Shown here in pieces: positions 51,318 to 52,944 of a stretch of DNA of 52,944 bases. The notes under the pieces were generated by a model that searched no databases, was not told the origin of the DNA, and worked only from the letters and a program-made list of their open reading frames with translations. Position 1 is the first letter of the stretch; each line of letters opens with the position of its first letter. A program made the position numbers and the translations under genes. The DNA is from Streptomyces aurantiacus JA 4570 (lineage in GTDB: Bacteria; Actinomycetota; Actinomycetes; Streptomycetales; Streptomycetaceae), in contig NZ_AOPZ01000147.1 in assembly GCF_000414115.1 (NCBI RefSeq), positions 1 through 52,944 of the forward strand, in the 5' to 3' direction.

Positions 51318-52944
51318 CGAACGGGGCGTGCGTGTCGTACAACCCCTTGCCCATGCCGGTGTACTGCGTGCCCTGGCCGCTGAACAGGAACGCCACCTTC
51401 GGCTCGGGCCCATGGCCCGCCGTGCCGCGGGCGACGGCCGTCGACGCCTCGCCGCGGGCCAGCGCGTCGAGCCCGGCGTCGAGCTCGCCGGCCGACCCGC
51501 CGACGACGACCGCGCGGTGCGCGAGGCGGGCCCGGCCGGTGTGGGCGGCCCGGCACAAGTCGCCCACGGCTGCCTCAGGGTGGGCGGCCAAGTGGGTGCG
51601 CCAGCGCCGGGCCAGCGTCGTCAGGGCGGTCGGGGTGTGGCCGGACAGGCACAGGGCGTGCACCGGCCGCGCGAACGGCGCTTCCGACGCCGTTTCCGGC
51701 GGCGCGGGCTCCGGCGGGGACTCCAGGACCACGTGCGCGTTCGCGCCGCCGAACCCGAAGGAGCTGACGGCGGCCCGCACCGGGCCCTCGTCCGGCAGGG
51801 CCGTCAGCCGCGTGGGTACGTCGAGGCCCGAGCCGTGCCAGTCGAGCCGGCGGTTGGGCGTGGTCAGGTGGAGCGTCGGCGGCACCTCGCGGTCGCGCAC
51901 GACGAACGCCGCCTTGATCAGGCCCGCGATGCCCGCGGCCGCCTCCAGGTGCCCGATGTTGGTCTTGACCGAGCCCACCAGGCAGCGGGCGCCGTCGGGG
52001 CGGCCCATGCCGTACGCCGCCGCGAGCCCCTCCCACTCGACGGGGTCGCCGAGCGGCGTCCCGGTGCCGTGCGCCTCGACGTAGTCGACTTCCTTGCCGC
52101 TCAACTCCGCCCGGGCCAGGGCCTGTTCGACGACGGCGCGCTGGGCGGAGCCCTTCGGCGCGGTGAGGCCGTTGCTGCGCCCGCCGTGCCCCGTGGCCGA
52201 GCCCCTGATCACGGCGTGCACGCGGTCGCCGTCGGCGAGGGCGGCCGACAGCGGCTTGAGGCACACCAACCCCGCGCCCTCACCGCGTACATAGCCGCCC
52301 GCCGCGTCGTCGAACGTACGGCAGCGCCCGTCCGCCGACAGCATCCCGCCGTCCGCGAACGCCACCGACAGGCCGGGCGTCAGCATCAGGTTCACGCCGC
52401 CCGCGAGCGCCGTCGCGCACTCGCCGCGCCGCAGGCTGTCGCAGGCCAGGTGCACGGCCGTCAGGGACGACGAGCACGCCGTGTCCAGGGCCAGGCTGGG
52501 GCCGCGCAGGTCGAGGGCGTAGGACAGCCGGTTGGCGGCGATGGCGTGCGCGTTGCCGGTCGCGCCGTGCACGTCGACCGTGTCCAGGCGGCCCATCTGC
52601 AGCTCGGTGTAGTCGTGGCTGCTGATGCCGACGAACACGCCGGTGGCGCTGCCCGCGAACGACGCCGGGTCCCTGCCCGCGTCCTCCAGGGTCTGCCAGG
52701 CGGTCTCCAGGAGCAGCCGCTGCTGCGGGTCCATGCGGGCGGCCTCGCGCGCCGACAGGCCGAAGAAGCGGGCGTCGAACTCCTCGACGCCGTCGAGGAA
52801 TCCGCCGAAGTCCGGCGCGGCGACCCGCCCTGCGTCCCAGCGGCCGCGCGGCACCCCGGTGATCGCGTCACGGCCGTCGCGCAGCAGCCGCCAGTAGCTG
52901 TCCGGGTCGGGCGCGCCCGGGAAGCGGCAGCCGATGCCGACGAC
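51290..52944 (-). CDS. redL: RedL-type PKS, upstream part: ketosynthase and start of acyltransferase (partial, frameshifted)
   Basis: The gene enters from beyond the right edge. A complete ketosynthase is seen from the opening VVGIGCRFPGAPDPDSYWRL: active Cys in LDTACSSSLTAVH (52474-52476), His residues in VEAHGTGTPLGDP and VKTNIGHLEAAAG. A KS-AT linker leads to the AT start VAFLFSGQGTQYTGMGKGLY. Then the 28-base duplication shifts the frame; the old frame stays open as nonsense for several hundred codons, with no stop until 49666. RedL of S. coelicolor carries an acyl-ACP synthetase and an ACP before the KS; those parts would lie outside the window. If the duplication is real, no functional AT, ACP or later domains are made without frameshifting. 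Confidence 0.85.

Overview
The window is about 53 kb of very GC-rich DNA. Codon use, TANNNT-type -10 boxes, frequent leaderless starts, an AfsR/SARP regulator, ATGA-overlapped operons and antibiotic-type gene clusters all point to a Streptomyces chromosome. All calls come from reading the sequence and from memory of protein families; no database search was run.

Left part (1-14.5 kb), mostly metabolic: a LysR regulator; a three-gene NMT1/THI5-type ABC importer whose ATPase has a 7-residue duplication in its Walker B/D-loop; an XRE-cupin regulator overlapping a GNAT acetyltransferase; a secreted ThuA/sorbosone-dehydrogenase/PKD protein coupled to a Tat-exported sugar-phosphate-isomerase-like protein; an alpha/beta hydrolase; an MmcQ/YjbR protein; an MFS transporter; and a split transketolase behind a SoxR-type box. 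The importer and the ThuA operon carry near-identical promoter plus AAGCGCTT operator arrangements. A tRNA-Pro(GGG) follows.

15-23.6 kb: a tight operon encodes a prephenate decarboxylase (BacA)-like protein, a large protein of unknown function, a SnoaL-fold protein, a class IV PLP aminotransferase and an AzlC/AzlD amino-acid exporter. It converges on an AfsR-like regulator with two more SnoaL-fold genes behind it. This looks like an undescribed pathway that makes and exports a prephenate-derived amino acid, and it is my main candidate for a new system.

23.8-38.5 kb, accessory: an orphan HicB-like gene with a perfect palindromic operator; a degenerate IS701-type transposase that looks domesticated; a LmbU-family regulator; a PaiB-like protein; an ornithine N5-hydroxylase (KtzI type), an MbtH protein and a second argJ-argB-argD set, with a shared 18-bp palindrome in both control regions; a chimeric gene joining a HicB-like N-terminus to a DrrA-like C-terminus; a third, decayed HicB-like start; and an MMPL transporter. 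The hydroxylase, MbtH and ornithine genes look like a precursor-supply module for a nonribosomal peptide whose synthetase is not in the window.

38.5-52.9 kb: a D-amino-acylase and a Ppx/GppA protein, then a minus-strand operon in the order of prodiginine genes redL-K-J-I-H-G (PKS with oxoamine synthase, reductase, thioesterase, methyltransferase, PEP-utilising ligase, Rieske oxygenase). The redL- and redK-like parts are fused. The PKS reading frame is broken in the acyltransferase domain by a perfect 28-bp tandem duplication. The cluster continues past the right edge. Short tandem duplications recur through the window (21, 24, 17, 24 and 28 bp units).
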